Part shown: in pieces, positions 11,855-23,763 of the stretch | How the letters are laid out: every line of letters starts with the position of its first letter | How positions within the stretch are numbered: the stretch's first letter is position 1 | Assembly: GCA_015680685.1 (NCBI GenBank) | Contig: MNCI01012718.1 | Coordinates: 431,048 to 495,047 of the forward strand | Length of the DNA: 64,000 nt | Reading direction: 5' to 3' | Origin: Gnetum montanum | Taxonomy: Eukaryota; Streptophyta; Gnetopsida; Gnetales; Gnetaceae | Translations under genes and position numbers: made by a program | Notes under the pieces: generated by a model | What the model was told of the DNA's origin: nothing | Database searches by the model: none | The model's input: the letters and a program-made list of their open reading frames with translations, nothing else

Positions 11855-12755
11855 GAATCTACAATTAGATAATAACATTACTTGAGATTATTAGTGTGAT
11901 AGTGAACACTTTGAAACATGTGTTAAGATTCATCCTTTATACTATCTCCAAAGCAAGGTTAACTATAATATTATATGAATTTTATTTTGGACAACAAGCC
12001 TACAACCAATCGTATGGAAGGGCCCAATTCTACAATGCTAAATTTATATTTTGTCCATGACCCTTTGGAGGGCCAATAATGTTAAAATAAATAATATTTC
12101 CCAAACTTTTCATCCTACGTTATACAATATTCATTCAAAAATGAATCACTTCATTTGATTTTCTAGTAAAGGAAAAAGATTCCCTAGGCTAAATTATACA
12201 CATCACTGAACTAGTTTTAAATTCTCCCATTAGCTAATTTTACTTAAAGAAGTTCAAATCCATAACATCGTGTTTCACCAAATATGCTTCAAGCCAAATG
12301 TGATGTGATTATTGATATTTTCTTTTCAGTGTCCCTTGGCCCATTGAAGTTTTCATGTGAATAGCAACTCATTCAAAAACAAAATGCAACCAACTTCACC
12401 CGTAATTTTCAATGGAAATGTCAAAATTTCAATCAAATGACCACAACAACGAAGCAAATGCGATGTTGAGTTACCAGTATAATAATTAAAATTTTAGGTT
12501 TTACATCTAATAAATGTTCCAAAGTTCAAGGACGTGAAGAAAATTAGGGCAATCATTAAACCATTTGTGGAATGAAAATTCAAGAGGAAATCAACAAGCT
12601 TAAGTAATAAAGCGACAAAAAACTCTGGCTTCATAACAAGATGACAGGAAATTGATAAAATGTCCTTATGTGTTTATTTCATACATATATTTTGCAGGAA
12701 ACAATTTAAATGGTTTCTAGAAAAAAAACATGGTTTAACTGGTACCTAATAAGAA
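11855..12755. other. 3' flank of the host gene, no element recognised
   Basis: AT-rich sequence between the copia element and the host stop codon. It should include the 3' untranslated region of the minus-strand gene (about 12,670-12,755 if the AATAAA is used). I see nothing else. Confidence 0.5.
12673..12678 (-). promoter_or_regulatory. Candidate polyadenylation signal of the host gene
   Basis: AATAAA on the minus strand lies about 80 nt downstream of the stop codon at 12,756. Spacing and orientation fit a plant near-upstream element. In AT-rich DNA the hexamer also occurs by chance, so this is only a candidate. Confidence 0.4.
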
Positions 12756-12851
12756 TCATGTAGAGGATACTTGTGATTGGTAGTCTTTTGCTACACTTGC
12801 AAAGCGCTTCATGTCATCTTTGAGAATGCTCTCAACTAGTGGTTGAAGTGC
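12756..12851 (-). CDS. SRPBCC protein, terminal exon
   Basis: This 96-nt exon encodes 31 residues, starting ALQPLVESILKDDMKRFASV and ending QSQVSST, followed by TGA. It forms the long C-terminal helix that closes the ligand cavity in this family. The acceptor is CATTTTGCAG. A minus-strand AATAAA lies about 80 nt past the stop, consistent with a real gene end. Confidence 0.86.
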   Translation of the reverse strand, partial: ALQPLVESILKDDMKRFASVAKDYQSQVSST

Positions 12852-15490
12852 CTGCAAAATGAACATAGACATGAATAAATATGCATCACATATAAAGCTA
12901 CCTTGATGCTAGCATCTTAATTTGCACAATGTAACATGTAGGGAATGGAAGGTCAAACTTGAGTGCTAATAGTCTCAAATCTTTTTGGCTAATTTTCAAA
13001 TCCTTCAAAATAGTCTAAACTCATTTCCCCTACTACTTTCATCATCATCCTAGCTATTGTAATGCTCAATTTGTAAATGACATGCTATGACAATTTACTT
13101 GATAATACAATCATTTTATGTAGGACCCTTAGTAATCACCCTCTAAAACTCAATGCAACTTTTGTTTTAATGTACATGAGGCTATACTTACACTAGCAAC
13201 TCATAAGGATGTGACATATGTAATGATGGGTTGACTACAATACCTACATACCTCCTTCTCTTCTTAGCTCAAGCTATTGATGAGAGACTTTACCACTTTT
13301 CATAAACCTAAGAATTGTTGCATCATTTGTTTATTAGTACTATGGTATGTAACAATGAATACAACCAATGATTTTGAGCTCATAACTCTTTGTTATTATC
13401 AAACGCATGGCTCATCACCAGAAAGAAAGAGTATTCATTTGTATCTCACTTAAATCCATAAAATAGGTTGTTTTCTCTGAGAACTTTGTCAAGGTCATGG
13501 ATAACACTTTCCATTACTTACGAAGCTAGAAAATATTAAACAATTATTTGACTCACTGATTTCCAAATTTTGATTTACAAGCAACACCAATAGATGTGGT
13601 TGGATGTGCTCCTAGTACTCCACTATGTTTCCATTATACAAGATCATTTAATCTATAATAGGCTTTGAACAATGGTTGGGAATAAAAAATATATAGGTTT
13701 CAAGAACTTTACCCCCATCACGTGGTGTCCATTCTCACATTCATCTAACTCGAAGAAACTAGTCATCATCAAACCATGAGTTGGATTCTCTTCAAATTTC
13801 AAACTACCGAAACAAGGATTAGCTCTACCATCATTTTTGGGCTATATACCTCAATATATCCCTAAGATAGGTGACTAGAGATCATATGTGAGGTGGGTAC
13901 ATATTTATGAATGACACTTGCATTACTAAAAATCTTCAGGTGTAGTGCAACTCTACCTCCTTGGATCCAATGGCTTAGGATATTAAGCCAAAGTACACAT
14001 ATGTATGGGTAGGCTTGGATAGTGATGTTCATTTTCACATCAAAGTTAGGATGTATGCAAAATAAATGAACAATGCAACCCATCCATTCAAGGTATAGGG
14101 ATGAATACCTTATTATTAATATGATTCATTGATGGTCCCTAGAAATACTACATGCTTCTCACAATGCACACCAATCAAATGCATCATCCATCTAATTACT
14201 AAGCATGAATTTAGGTGAATTGCTTATCCTAGGGTCCAAAGGGCTTCTAATCATAATTCATGTGGGTTCATTTTAAGAAAAGCATATTATCATATATGGT
14301 CACACCTATATTTTCTTCCTTTTCACAAATAAAAGAATATGATTATTGATAAATAAATGAGGTTAGCATATTGAATCGAGAACAAATAAATAATAATTTA
14401 CTTTGCATAAAAGGAACATCTAACTAAGGAAAAATGTACAAAACATTCATTAATAAAAGACTTACTCCAAGGAGACTTCTAGGCTTCGAAAATTCCACTA
14501 TCCTCATCACACTTTAAAGAAAATAATTGTGCATCTCAAATATGTTTTAAAAGCAATATAAGAAGCACTAGCTCACATTGTACATTAGAGAGTATTACAA
14601 CACTAGATTTTGTTTATCAAGGGAATTCATCAAGGGCTAACAATGACAAAATCTAACTATGACCTAACAAAGCAAATAATTTGAAATTTGTGTAAGCTTA
14701 TGAAACATTATTTTGGTTTATCTTTCATACAAACTAAGGATTTGAACTCAATTAGAAACTTGCATAATCTTGTTGAATTACTTGGAGCTCTACATTAAGA
14801 TCCTCTATAACTTCAAAAGTTCATTTTCTTTGACATCAAATTCATGATTTTCATTTTTAAGGCTTCTATTTTCTTCATCCGATTTTAGACATCCTAAGTC
14901 TAAAAGTAGGGCTCAAATTTTTAGCAAACAAATTTGATTTTAGGGGAAGAATGAGAGCCTAAAGCAAATCTAAAAATTTTATGTGTCAACACAATTGGAA
15001 GTTCACAATGCTTTCTTCGTAACTTGAAAGTGATATCAAGTTCTTAAGTTATGCACATATATTAAACATATTTAGACTTGAGGGCACTACAAGTAATAAG
15101 GCACAAAAACTACACTACACCAAATAAAAGGAGAATTATAGTCTCTAATATCTTTAAAAGTAAGAGGTACAAAGGAAAGACTTATAGATCCAAGTTGTGA
15201 TAGAATAAAGAAACCAAAAATTTGCAAACCATAAGGGGAATAATAGTCTTTGTTTCATGTCATTATCATGGGTATTAACATCTAAATTCTAAGCAAAGAG
15301 AAATAGAAAAGCGGCCTTGAAAATAACATTGCCTTTAGCTAGAAATAATTGTGAATCAAGATCCAAAATCTAATTTAGCAGCAAACAGAACTGAACCAAA
15401 GCTACTCTAAATTATAACTTTCTTAAGTAATTAAATTCTAATAAAAATAAAGAAATGTGAAAGTGCATCATTAAAATGGTTGATACTTAC
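12852..15490 (-). other. Intron of 2,639 nt, no recognisable gene or element
   Basis: This AT-rich intron runs between the last two exons. The longest open frames (for example 13,862-14,083 minus) match nothing I recognise and show no coding-like residue pattern. It could hold a very old insertion that I cannot identify. Confidence 0.6.
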
Positions 15491-15538
15491 AGATGCAACA
15501 CCAGAAAGAATCCCAGGAACTTCATATGAGAAAGTAAG
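15491..15538 (-). CDS. SRPBCC protein, penultimate exon
   Basis: This 48-nt exon encodes the 16 residues LTFSYEVPGILSGVAS in phase 0. The acceptor is ATTAATGCAG and the donor is GTAAGT. S-Y-E-V-P is the last strand before the C-terminal helix of the SRPBCC fold. The next intron is 2,639 nt. Confidence 0.86.
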
Positions 15539-15667
15539 CTGCATTAATCACAGAATTGTGTATAACATCTATTCATAAGCTTCAAAGATCAATAATAGCT
15601 CAAAATATTCAGGGATTCATTATTTAGAAAAATAACTTGAAACAGAATCTTGGGTAAGTCAACTTAC

Positions 15668-15716
15668 TTCCACCAAGCAAGATGTGGGTCGCCTGGGATA
15701 AAAACGCACAACTCCT
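15668..15716 (-). CDS. SRPBCC protein, exon downstream of the giant intron
   Basis: This 49-nt exon starts with the third base of a split Arg codon and then encodes GVVRFYPRRPTSCLVE. The acceptor is TTAAATTCAG and the donor is the consensus GTAAGT. The sequence continues the G-x-V-R-F-x-P strand of the domain without a gap. The following intron is 129 nt. Confidence 0.86.
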
Positions 15717-16769
15717 CTGAATTTAATAAAGTAAAAAGCAGCATTAGTTTTGCAATTCCTCTGTGTTACAATAAGTTCTTGAATCTATAAAGTTTTTTTG
15801 TAGCTAAACACGGCTACAAATGAAAACAAAATTCATCAACATCAAATATACTAAAAAAACAAATTAGAAAAAAAAAAGTCTTACACAGTCATTCAAATCA
15901 AATCATAAATGCACCCATAAATGTGGGATTGGCTTATTTCGTAAAATTTCAAGACGTATCTAGAAACTTCTAATTTTTCTAAAATAGAATCCTCTATTTA
16001 TACCGTTTCCATCAAAGTCACAGCAACGTGTTCATCCAGCAATATTCTTTAAGCTCACTGATGACAGATGAGATTCCCCAAAAGTTCTTTGCGCATTGTT
16101 GTTTTTCTGTTGTGTTGTTCATGTTCTGTTTTTAATCTCTGTTTTGGTCTCATATACTTTTGTTTCACAATTCGCTTTTGTTTCTATTTCTGTTTTCCCG
16201 ATAGTTCAATTTGTCTGTTACACACAATCTGTTCAAATTTTTATAATATTTTATGTCACTCCATTTTTTATAATTCCTTTACTTTTTAAAGTTCCTAAAA
16301 TCATTTCCCCTTCCTTATAACTTACATTTGAATTTCCATGCTTCCATACCATATTCCAATATATTACAGCAGCCGTGCAAAGGAGAATCACATCAAATAA
16401 CTAATTTACTACAAGAAATAACACATGCTTGCCAATAGAAATCAACATATCATAACTACTAACAATCACCAATAAGTTGATTGAATATTCTGCTATTTAG
16501 TTCATAGAATATCACATATGCTCTAGCAGTGGCAAAGACCCAGAATCGACTTTGCTGCCTTCTTATAAGCTTATGCCAATTGAAAACTGAATTCTAACTT
16601 TCTAATCAACTATAATAATGAACTTTGACTAATAACCCTAGAATACAGTCTATTATTCTTCTAAAATGCCAATTTATGATTATCTAGTACATAGAAAACA
16701 TAGACAATCAAACAAACAACTAGCTTGTTGTTCTCCTTTCTCTCTCATAGCTGAATCTTTAAATTTCTT

Positions 16770-17300
16770 GCACCTAAAATGGCGCACCATGAGATAGACT
16801 TGTTTGCCCGAGCATCAGTGTGGATAAGGGTGTCTAGGATTCCATGAGAGATGTGGAACCTAGAGTTCCTAGAATAGATGGTGGAGTTCTTCGAGGAGTT
16901 CATCACTTTCGATAAAGTCACGCAGTCTATGGCGTAGATGGGTTTCGCCTGCTTTTGCATGTGGCGAAATCTGTTGACCAGGGACCTCATCCGGGAAATT
17001 GTGTTGGAGCTCCCAGGAGGGGAGGAACACCTTTAGGTTGAGTTTGAAAACCTGAAGGCAGAGCTAGGCATGGAACCAGGACTGAAAGCTTGAGAGGGCA
17101 AGGGTGGAGGCTATGCTGCAGGAAACCCGGTCACCAGGAGGTTGACTATCAGTTTCAGAGGGGCCGGGCCATGCAAGCACAGGACCAGGCCTGGCAACTT
17201 GTTGAGGGTGGGGACTAGGTTACAGTGGGATGTGAAGGTCGACCGAACCCGCCACTAGACCAACCCCCCCCCCCCCCCCCCGCCCTCCCCACCTCGCTTC
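16770..17300 (+). pseudogene. LINE-1 ORF1 (DUF4283-like) relic
   Basis: One plus-strand frame with TAG stops reads VWIRVSRIP, then VEFFEEFITFDKVTQS and GFACFCMWRNLLTRDLI. It aligns with LINE-2 ORF1 (TGFFSEFIIFDKFIES, GFAQFCVWRSLSTRDLV). Plant L1 ORF1 proteins bind RNA and have this domain before a CCHC knuckle. The knuckle is not recognisable here. Confidence 0.65.
17264..17281. repeat. Poly-C run of 18
   Basis: Uninterrupted C run between the LINE-1 ORF1 relic and the endonuclease. It may be an assembly- or slippage-prone site. Confidence 0.9.
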
Positions 17301-17642
17301 CCACGTCCCTCTCCATTGCGACGTTCACCTATTCCCCCACAACCTTGACACCAACACCTCCCCACCATCTGCAGCCGATCCTACGATGCCAGGGATAGTG
17401 CTCCCCCCCTCCCTAGGCGAATGGGTCAACGTAGTGAGGGGAAGCACCATGTCCCGTCAGATCCCAGAGAAGGAGCCTGCATCCAGGGAATCAGGTTGTA
17501 GCCCAGTTGTGTGGCAGGGGGGGAGCCACCCCAGACACCCATGTGAGAGTCTCTCCAAAGCTAAACAAGCTCAATGGAGTATTGATTTAGGATTACAACA
17601 GACCCTCCTAGAGGTCTACCAATGCCACTCATCTGGGCATAC

Positions 17643-18560
17643 ATGAAGATCTTCAGTTGGAATTATAGGGGACAGGGTACACCTTATAAAAGAAATACCC
17701 TGAGGAAAATTGTTCGTGATGAAGAGTGTGATATAGTATGCCTCCAAGAGACCAAGCTGCAGGCAACAGAATCACACCATCTCTTTTGGGATGGCTGGAA
17801 AGTCCACATGCACCCTTGTGTGGGTCGAGCAGGGGGTCTTGCAATCCTAGCCCGCTACGACATGACACTAGTTGACTTCTCACAATGGACAATGACAGTC
17901 TATATCCCCTCCTGAGGGATTTGGTTGACCAACTTCTATGGGGCACAGGCATGGGAGCAGCGATTACAGGAGATGGAGCACATGGCGACGCTGGTATAGG
18001 ATTGCCTCACATGCCTTATTGTTGGGGATTTCAACCAAAGATTACACCCATGGGAAAAATCGAGTGGGGGAGCGGCCCTTCCCCCCAACTGCCCCAGGCG
18101 CCTAGGAGTTTCAGGATTTCCTAGCGCTCCACTCACTAGTGGATCTGCCCATTGAGAACTGCCACTTTACCTGGAGCAATAGGCAAAAAGGCCTTGACTA
18201 CATCCTTTTGAGAATTGACCGAATCTGCATCAATTCCGACCTCCTCCTCTGATCAGCCGCGCGAGTTACAGGACAAGAACGGGTGGCTTCAGATCATCGA
18301 TCCTTGGTTTGTTTGCTTGGACCTGAAAGGTACCGAACCCCGCGACCATTTCGTTTTAAGGCAACTTGGTTGTCTAAGCCATGGTTGAGGCTGTTAGTTG
18401 AAGTCATATGGGTAGGGTATCAATCAGGCCAGGGAGACCCCCGGAACTTCCTCAAGGATGGCCTGCTTCATCTAAAATGGGTTATCCGAGCCCTGCCAGT
18501 GGCGGACAAATTCTCGTTCAAAACGGGTCGCACGGCACTTCGGGATAAGCTAGCTCAGAT
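17643..18560 (+). pseudogene. LINE-1 endonuclease domain
   Basis: From the ATG at 17,643 the frame reads MKIFSWNYRGQGTP, then DIVCLQETKLQ and GRAGGLAILARY. These are the N-terminal N-x-R-G, catalytic Q-E-T-K and G-G-L-A strings of L1 apurinic-like endonucleases. The canonical S-W-N-C-R-G is S-W-N-Y-R-G. Later frames include a degenerate F-T-W-S-N-R-Q region near 18,170 (HFTWSNRQKGLDY with a frame change) and the ASDHRSL string at 18,286. The enzyme would nick target DNA. Confidence 0.75.
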
Positions 18561-18610
18561 CTAGACTAGATAGGAGGCTGGGGAGGACCTACATGAAGAA
18601 GAGAAAAACA

Positions 18611-20272
18611 TTCTAAGGCAACTTCAAGGCCTTGACTTAGAGGAGGAGACATACTAGAAACAAAGATCGCAGGTAAGATGGCTCTAGGAAGGGGATAGGC
18701 AAACGAATTTCTTCTTCACCATCGCCAAGACAAGGGGATGGAGCCAACCACAATGCTTACACACTATGGAGGGGGGATAATTGATGAGCCACAGAGCGTC
18801 GCCAAGGAGCTGACACAATATTGGGCAAAGATCTGGGCCAAGCGACCCACCAAGCCCATATACGTCCAAATTACGCAAGTGCTAAACAAGGAGGATAACA
18901 CTCGATTGTTGGCTCTATTCTCGTGGCAGGAACTCGTAACAACCATCAACGACATGCCAAGTAGGAAGGTGCCTAGGCCTGACGGTTGGAGCCTTGAATT
19001 TTTTAGGACCTTCCTGAATATTGTGGGACCCAACATTCTGGAGGCGTTCAACCTCATGCTGGCTAAGAGGCAAGTCCAAAGGGAGCTCAATTGTTCTCAA
19101 ATAGTGTGCATCCCCAAACAATCAAAAGCGCACCACCCAAAACACTTTCACCCTATCGAGGTCTGCAACATTTTGATTCAAGTATTCTCCAAGATGATTG
19201 TTCGTCGGCTAGCGCTGCTAATACCCAAGCTAGTGGGGGTAAACCAAACAGGTTTTGTGCAAGGCTGAACCCTGCAAGATCAAGTGCTTCTAATATAGGA
19301 GGTGTTTCATTCTCTTAAAATAACGAGTTTCCCAGGGCTCTGCCTCAAGCTTGACATTACCAAGGCATACGATACACTGAGATGGGAAGCCTTGACCACC
19401 ATCATGCAACGAAAAGGTTTTGACCTGGGTTTTATCCAGCTTTCTAAGGCAACTTCAAGGCCTTGACTTAGAGGAGGAGACATACTAGAAACAAAGATCA
19501 CAGGTAAGATGGCTCTAGGAAGGGGATAGGCAAACGAATTTCTTCTTCACCATCGCCAAGACAAGGGGATGGAGCCAACCACAATGCTTACACACTATGG
19601 AGGGGGGATAATTAATGAGCCACAGAGCGTCGCCAAGGAGCTGACACAATATTGGGCAAAGACCTGGGCCAAGCGACCCACCAAGCCCATATACATCCAA
19701 ATTACGCAAGTGCTAAACAAGGAGGATAACACTCGATTGTTGGCTCTATTCTCGTGGCAGGAACTCGTAACAACCATCAACGACATGCCAAGTAGGAAGG
19801 TGCCTAGGCCTGACGGTTGGAGCCTTGAATTTTTTAGGACCTTCCTGAATATTGTGGGACCCAACATTCTGGAGGCGTTCAACCTCATGCTGGCTAAGAG
19901 GCAAGTCCAAAGGGAGCTCAATTGTTCTCAAATAGTGTGCATCCCCAAACAATCAAAAGCGCACCGCCCAAAACACTTTCACCCTATCGAGGTCTGCAAC
20001 ATTTTGATTCAAGTATTCTCCAAGATGATTGTTCGTCGGCTAGCGCTGCTAATACCCAAGCTAGTGGGGGTAAACCAAACAGGTTTTGTGCAAGGCTGAA
20101 CCCTGCAAGATCAAGTGCTTCTAATATAGGAGGTGTTTCATTCTCTTAAAATAACGAGTTTCCCAGGGCTCTGCCTCAAGCTTGACATTACTAAGGCATA
20201 CGATACACTGAGATGGGAAGCCTTGACCACCATCATGCAACGAAAAGGTTTTGACTTGGGTTTTATCCAGCT
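18611..20272 (+). repeat. 831-bp tandem duplication inside the LINE-1 reverse transcriptase
   Basis: Positions 18,611-19,441 and 19,442-20,272 are near-identical direct copies. By eye I find seven differences, all transitions. The unit covers the N-terminal half of the reverse transcriptase (including PRPDGWSLEFFR and LDITKAYDTLRW), so the element now carries this half twice. The junction shares only a TT with the start of the unit. Confidence 0.92.
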
Positions 20273-20640
20273 TTGCATCCACATGCAATCATCCGCAGGT
20301 TTCTCCTTTAACATGGGGGGGGGGGGGGGGGGTGTTGTGGGGTCTCTCCTCCCCTAGGAGGGGGTTGTGGCAAGGGAACCCCCTATTGCCCCTACTTTTC
20401 ATCATTGCTATGGATCTGATGCAACATTATTGTAGGACGTCCAGGGTTGACGGCCTAGAAATTACAGGGGTGGAGTGTCGAGCTGAGCATTACGCAAATG
20501 ACACAATGTTGCTTAGTCATGCAAGGGTCCCACAAGCGTGGTGCATCAATGTGGCACTCTCACCATTAGCAGATGAGCTAGGACTAGAGATCAACAGGGC
20601 TAAGTCAACAGCTCATTTTATCAATATGGACATAGATTAA
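18738..20640 (+). pseudogene. LINE-1 reverse transcriptase relic
   Basis: Motifs in order (second copy of the duplicated half): PRPDGWSLEFFRTF near 19,806, HPIEVCNILIQVFSKMIVRR near 19,980, FVQG near 20,085, KLDITKAYDTLRWEAL near 20,180. Then come a G-rich frame break at 20,315, FIIAMDLMQHYC near 20,400 and HYANDTMLL near 20,490. The last is the F/Y-x-D-D catalytic box with the first Asp as Asn. GLEINRAKST follows near 20,585. The F-R-P-I box is F-H-P-I. It cannot encode an active enzyme. Confidence 0.82.
20315..20332. repeat. Poly-G run of 18
   Basis: Uninterrupted G run inside the LINE-1 reverse transcriptase. It coincides with a frame change between the upstream and downstream motifs, so slippage here probably broke the frame. 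Confidence 0.9.
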
Positions 20641-20833
20641 GAATCAGGTCGTACAAGTCCTGAACATTCCGCCTGGAACTATCAAAGATACCTCCCTGGG
20701 TATCCCACTTTTCCAATGGGGACGAAGCATGTCTTGGGGAACATTGTTGAAAAAGGTTGAAAGACAAATAGGACATTGGGCCAATCGATTCCTAACTAGG
20801 AAGGGGCGAATCTAGGCCCAAGCAGCGGATCTT

Positions 20834-21837
20834 GTGGACAAATTTTTTGTCCAGTCTGGCAATGGGTCGAAACTCCAAGGCATCCACTTCACCTTCCTCA
20901 AATATGTTAAAATGAGACTTAGGGTTAACCTCCCACGGTTTTTTCTAGCAACCCTACAACAACAAAGGCAAGGCCACCACTCCGGGCTCATCCTGGCCTT
21001 GTGGCGGGGGGCAACACCCGTCAGGGTTACAAAGTGCCCCCCCCTTCAGGGGCCCCCCTATCTGACCCAGCATCTTCGACCACCCGAGAGAGTCTGTGGA
21101 CCCAGCCAACAATTACATATACAAGGAGAAGACGCAACCATCGAGGACAGAGACCCCCAAACCCTAGGGCGGAACCGAAGGCGGCGCTGCCTGAAACCTC
21201 AGGGCACAACGAAAGCAAGGACGAGGCGTTATAGCAAGCGGCACAAGAGGCCGTAGCTGTGGCATGCAACGCTAAGCGTCGGGAGTGGGAGGCGAAGTGG
21301 GAGGAAGCTCTCACACAAGCTCGAGCTGAGATGGAAACCCAGTTTCATGAAAGGGAGCAGGAGAATAAGGCAACAAACCCTTCTGGCGAATGCAGCCCGA
21401 GCCCGTCTAGTGGACGAGATCTGGGCCCAAGTGAGGAACAAGCTACTACAAGAGGAGACCGCCCACAGAGAGTGCAAGGTGGCCGAAAGAGCCCAACACG
21501 AGCAAGAATAGGAGGAGGAAGCACAGAGACAACACCAACTAGACCAGGCACATGAACAAAGTGTGTGCCAATGGCTTAGGGCAGGTCAATGTCCATACCT
21601 CATCTTGGGCATCAATTGTGATTGCACATGGGGGGAGCTCAAATGCCACATCCGTCGAACCTCGGCGCAAATGTGGGGACGTCGATGGAGGACCAGAACC
21701 GACGAGAGTCATCCATGCAAGGAATCCAACAGGATGCCCATTTTGTGGACACAGAGCTCCATCGTAACATGCTGGACTTTCTCCATACCCTGGAACGGCC
21801 ACACTGCGCCTGTCACAGGTTACTGATGAGCCCATAG
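20834..21837 (+). pseudogene. LINE-1 ORF2 end with coiled coil and J-like module (copy A)
   Basis: KLQGIHFTFLK and GHHSGLILALWRGA mark the conserved end region shared by all copies. The frame then enters a Pro-rich linker and a charged coiled coil (KRREWEAKWEEALTQARAEM; after a frame change AARARLVDEIWAQVR and QRQHQLDQAHEQ). The J-like start is CPYLILGINCDCTWGELK (21,590-21,645). The HPD position has been lost by a small deletion and frame change near 21,660-21,672. The module ends LHRNMLDFLHTLE and HCACHRLLMSP with a stop at 21,835. Confidence 0.75.
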
Positions 21838-22179
21838 CAGATCTGCAGTTCCCTGCCGTGCCGTGCCGTCCCCCACCCCCCTCCCCCCACCCCCACCCCT
21901 TGTCTAGTATGGGTTAGAGCATTTTCATGTTAAAAGGCTGAGGCACAGTTGGGTTGATGCACCAATTGGGCACAATGGGTTTGAGGTTTTGATCACCTCC
22001 CACATGGGCCAATGTTGTTGACCCACATTTTGTAATATCTTGTACTCTATTTTTACTTGTCTGGTAGTTGTGATCGTAGGACAGCTTTTGAATGTCATCT
22101 GTACAAAACTATTCACAATTATTCACCCTTTTACCAAAGGCCCAAGACAGTAAAACTATTTGTTAAACTTGAGTTCTTA

Positions 22180-22410
22180 GTTTTCTGAAAATATAGATGA
22201 ATTACAAGGGCAGTTAGCAGAAATTCTAGATCAAATGAAGTTATTAGAATATAAATTTACATGAAAAAGATAAAAAGATTTTTTTATAAAAAAAAAAAAA
22301 AAGCTATTCAGTTAGCATTAGAGCATCCTGAGCAATTAAGGAAAAATGTGTTTGGTAAGAATAACTATGATCGATTGATGCAATATGAAGTTACAAAGTT
22401 AGAATTGTAG
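22180..22410 (+). pseudogene. Short coding-like relic, unassigned
   Basis: One plus-strand frame reads DELQGQLAEILDQMKLLEYK, two stops and a poly-A run, then AIQLALEHPEQLRKNVFGKN and YDRLMQYEV. The residue pattern looks coding and helical. It could belong to the pararetrovirus that follows or to an LTR element, but I cannot place it. Confidence 0.35.
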
Positions 22411-22429
22411 TGCCCCACATTTGTACATG

Positions 22430-23700
22430 ACCTTAGTACTTTGCTAAATACTTAGACTTTAACTTGTTTTATGGCTTTTATATATATAATATGTGCCTTA
22501 TGCTTCTAAATAATATGAGGACATCTGATTGGGTGACACATGCAAGATTACTATTTATTTCTAAGTTTTGTCTAACAATTTATATATTTTATTGACAAAT
22601 GAGCATAGCAAAGTCTAGCATTATTTAATAATAATAATACTAGGAAATTAATGTAATGTGGATCCATAGTTTATTTTGACATTTAGTTTGAATTTTAATT
22701 AATTAAAATACATCAAAAATTCAAAGTTGTTAGATCACTTTCAAATTTAGTGGACTACCTTAGTTTTATACCTAGAGTATAGATCTACAATTAGTTTCTT
22801 GTTGATTGAGTCCTAGATTTTGAGATTTTAATATTTAATGATTAAAAAAAAGTACATTTGGGAACCATATTTTCCTTAATTCAATTAAAATATTAATTTC
22901 TAGCATTGTAGCTATGCCACATTTGTGTTCATTATGACCAACTTGATATGCATAAAATGTTGAATGTACAAAAAGTTTAGTATCAATGATTTTTCCTAAA
23001 TAAATTATGTGAAATATGGAAGATAGATAAAAGGCCAAAAAAATAAATTAGAAATCCTCATAGCTTATAAAGTAAAAAGTAACTTAAAACAGAAAAAAAG
23101 GAGGGCCATAAGAAAAGTAAATGCGGGATGGTGATGTATGCTTTATAACATGCTTATGATGATATCTATTTTTTAATCTGCTAATTGTCTACTTCATATT
23201 AATGGCTGGAAAAGGGACAAAGGACTCGTAATAGGGACCATCTGACTTTCTTGAGTGTTATCACTCTCACATGTTCACTTCCTCATGAGAGCTTGCTTGT
23301 CCAAGTCAAGTAGTAATGATATGAATAAAAAAGATTTTTTAAGAATGGGTTATCTAGCCTTTGCCCATTGTGTAAACTTTTATGCACAAGTCTTTATCCA
23401 AGCCTTGGAGTCTCCTCCATCCTATAAATAGAAGTGTGTTTACTCTTTTTTTTACCTTTTGGCCAAGAGAGGAGAGACTACGCTAGTTTGAGGGGGAGGA
23501 GTAAACTAGAGGGAGAGAGAGGAGATTGTGTGAGGCTGCTCCTACCTTCTCTTGGGCTAAGCATAGAGGCTGCCATAGTGATTCTTGTTAGCTTTGTGAA
23601 GGCATAACAGGCCAAACTTGCTGCTGCTATTGAAGGCCTTTGTGATTGATTTTTGGGGACTGTTTGGCTGATTCAAAATGACTAGATACTTTGATATTGC
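22430..23700. other. AT-rich stretch with a TATA-type promoter-like site
   Basis: No coding pattern was seen. At 23,422-23,430 CTATAAATA is followed within about 60 nt by a purine-rich leader (GAGAGGAGAGACTACG). This could be the pararetroviral promoter and leader upstream of 23,700, since such viruses transcribe from one intergenic TATA promoter. The assignment is tentative. Confidence 0.4.
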
Positions 23701-23763
23701 TTACGAGGTTTTGTCTATGCTGCAATTGGTGCACAAGGTACATTTCAACTGACCAACACCATT

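Larger units (their letters stand above)
16770..22060 (+). mobile_element. LINE-1 (L1-clade), 5' truncated, with C-terminal coiled-coil/J extension
   Basis: The order on the plus strand is ORF1 relic (16,770-17,300), endonuclease (17,643-18,560), reverse transcriptase (18,738-20,640, core duplicated), conserved end of ORF2 (20,834-21,000), charged coiled coil (21,000-21,550) and J-like module (21,563-21,837). It aligns in order with LINE-2, which has defined ends. Frames are broken by many TAG stops and frameshifts. The 3' end near 22,060 is inferred because no clear A-tail is present there. Confidence 0.78.

Noticed and set aside
16068-16320. Two overlapping Phe/Cys-rich plus-strand frames resembling membrane proteins
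   Set aside because: The residues come from T-rich intron DNA just upstream of the exon at 15,668-15,716, with no other coding sign.
18764-19090. Minus-strand open frame (108 codons) repeated at 19,595-19,921
   Set aside because: It is the antisense shadow of the LINE-1 reverse transcriptase. It appears twice only because of the tandem duplication.
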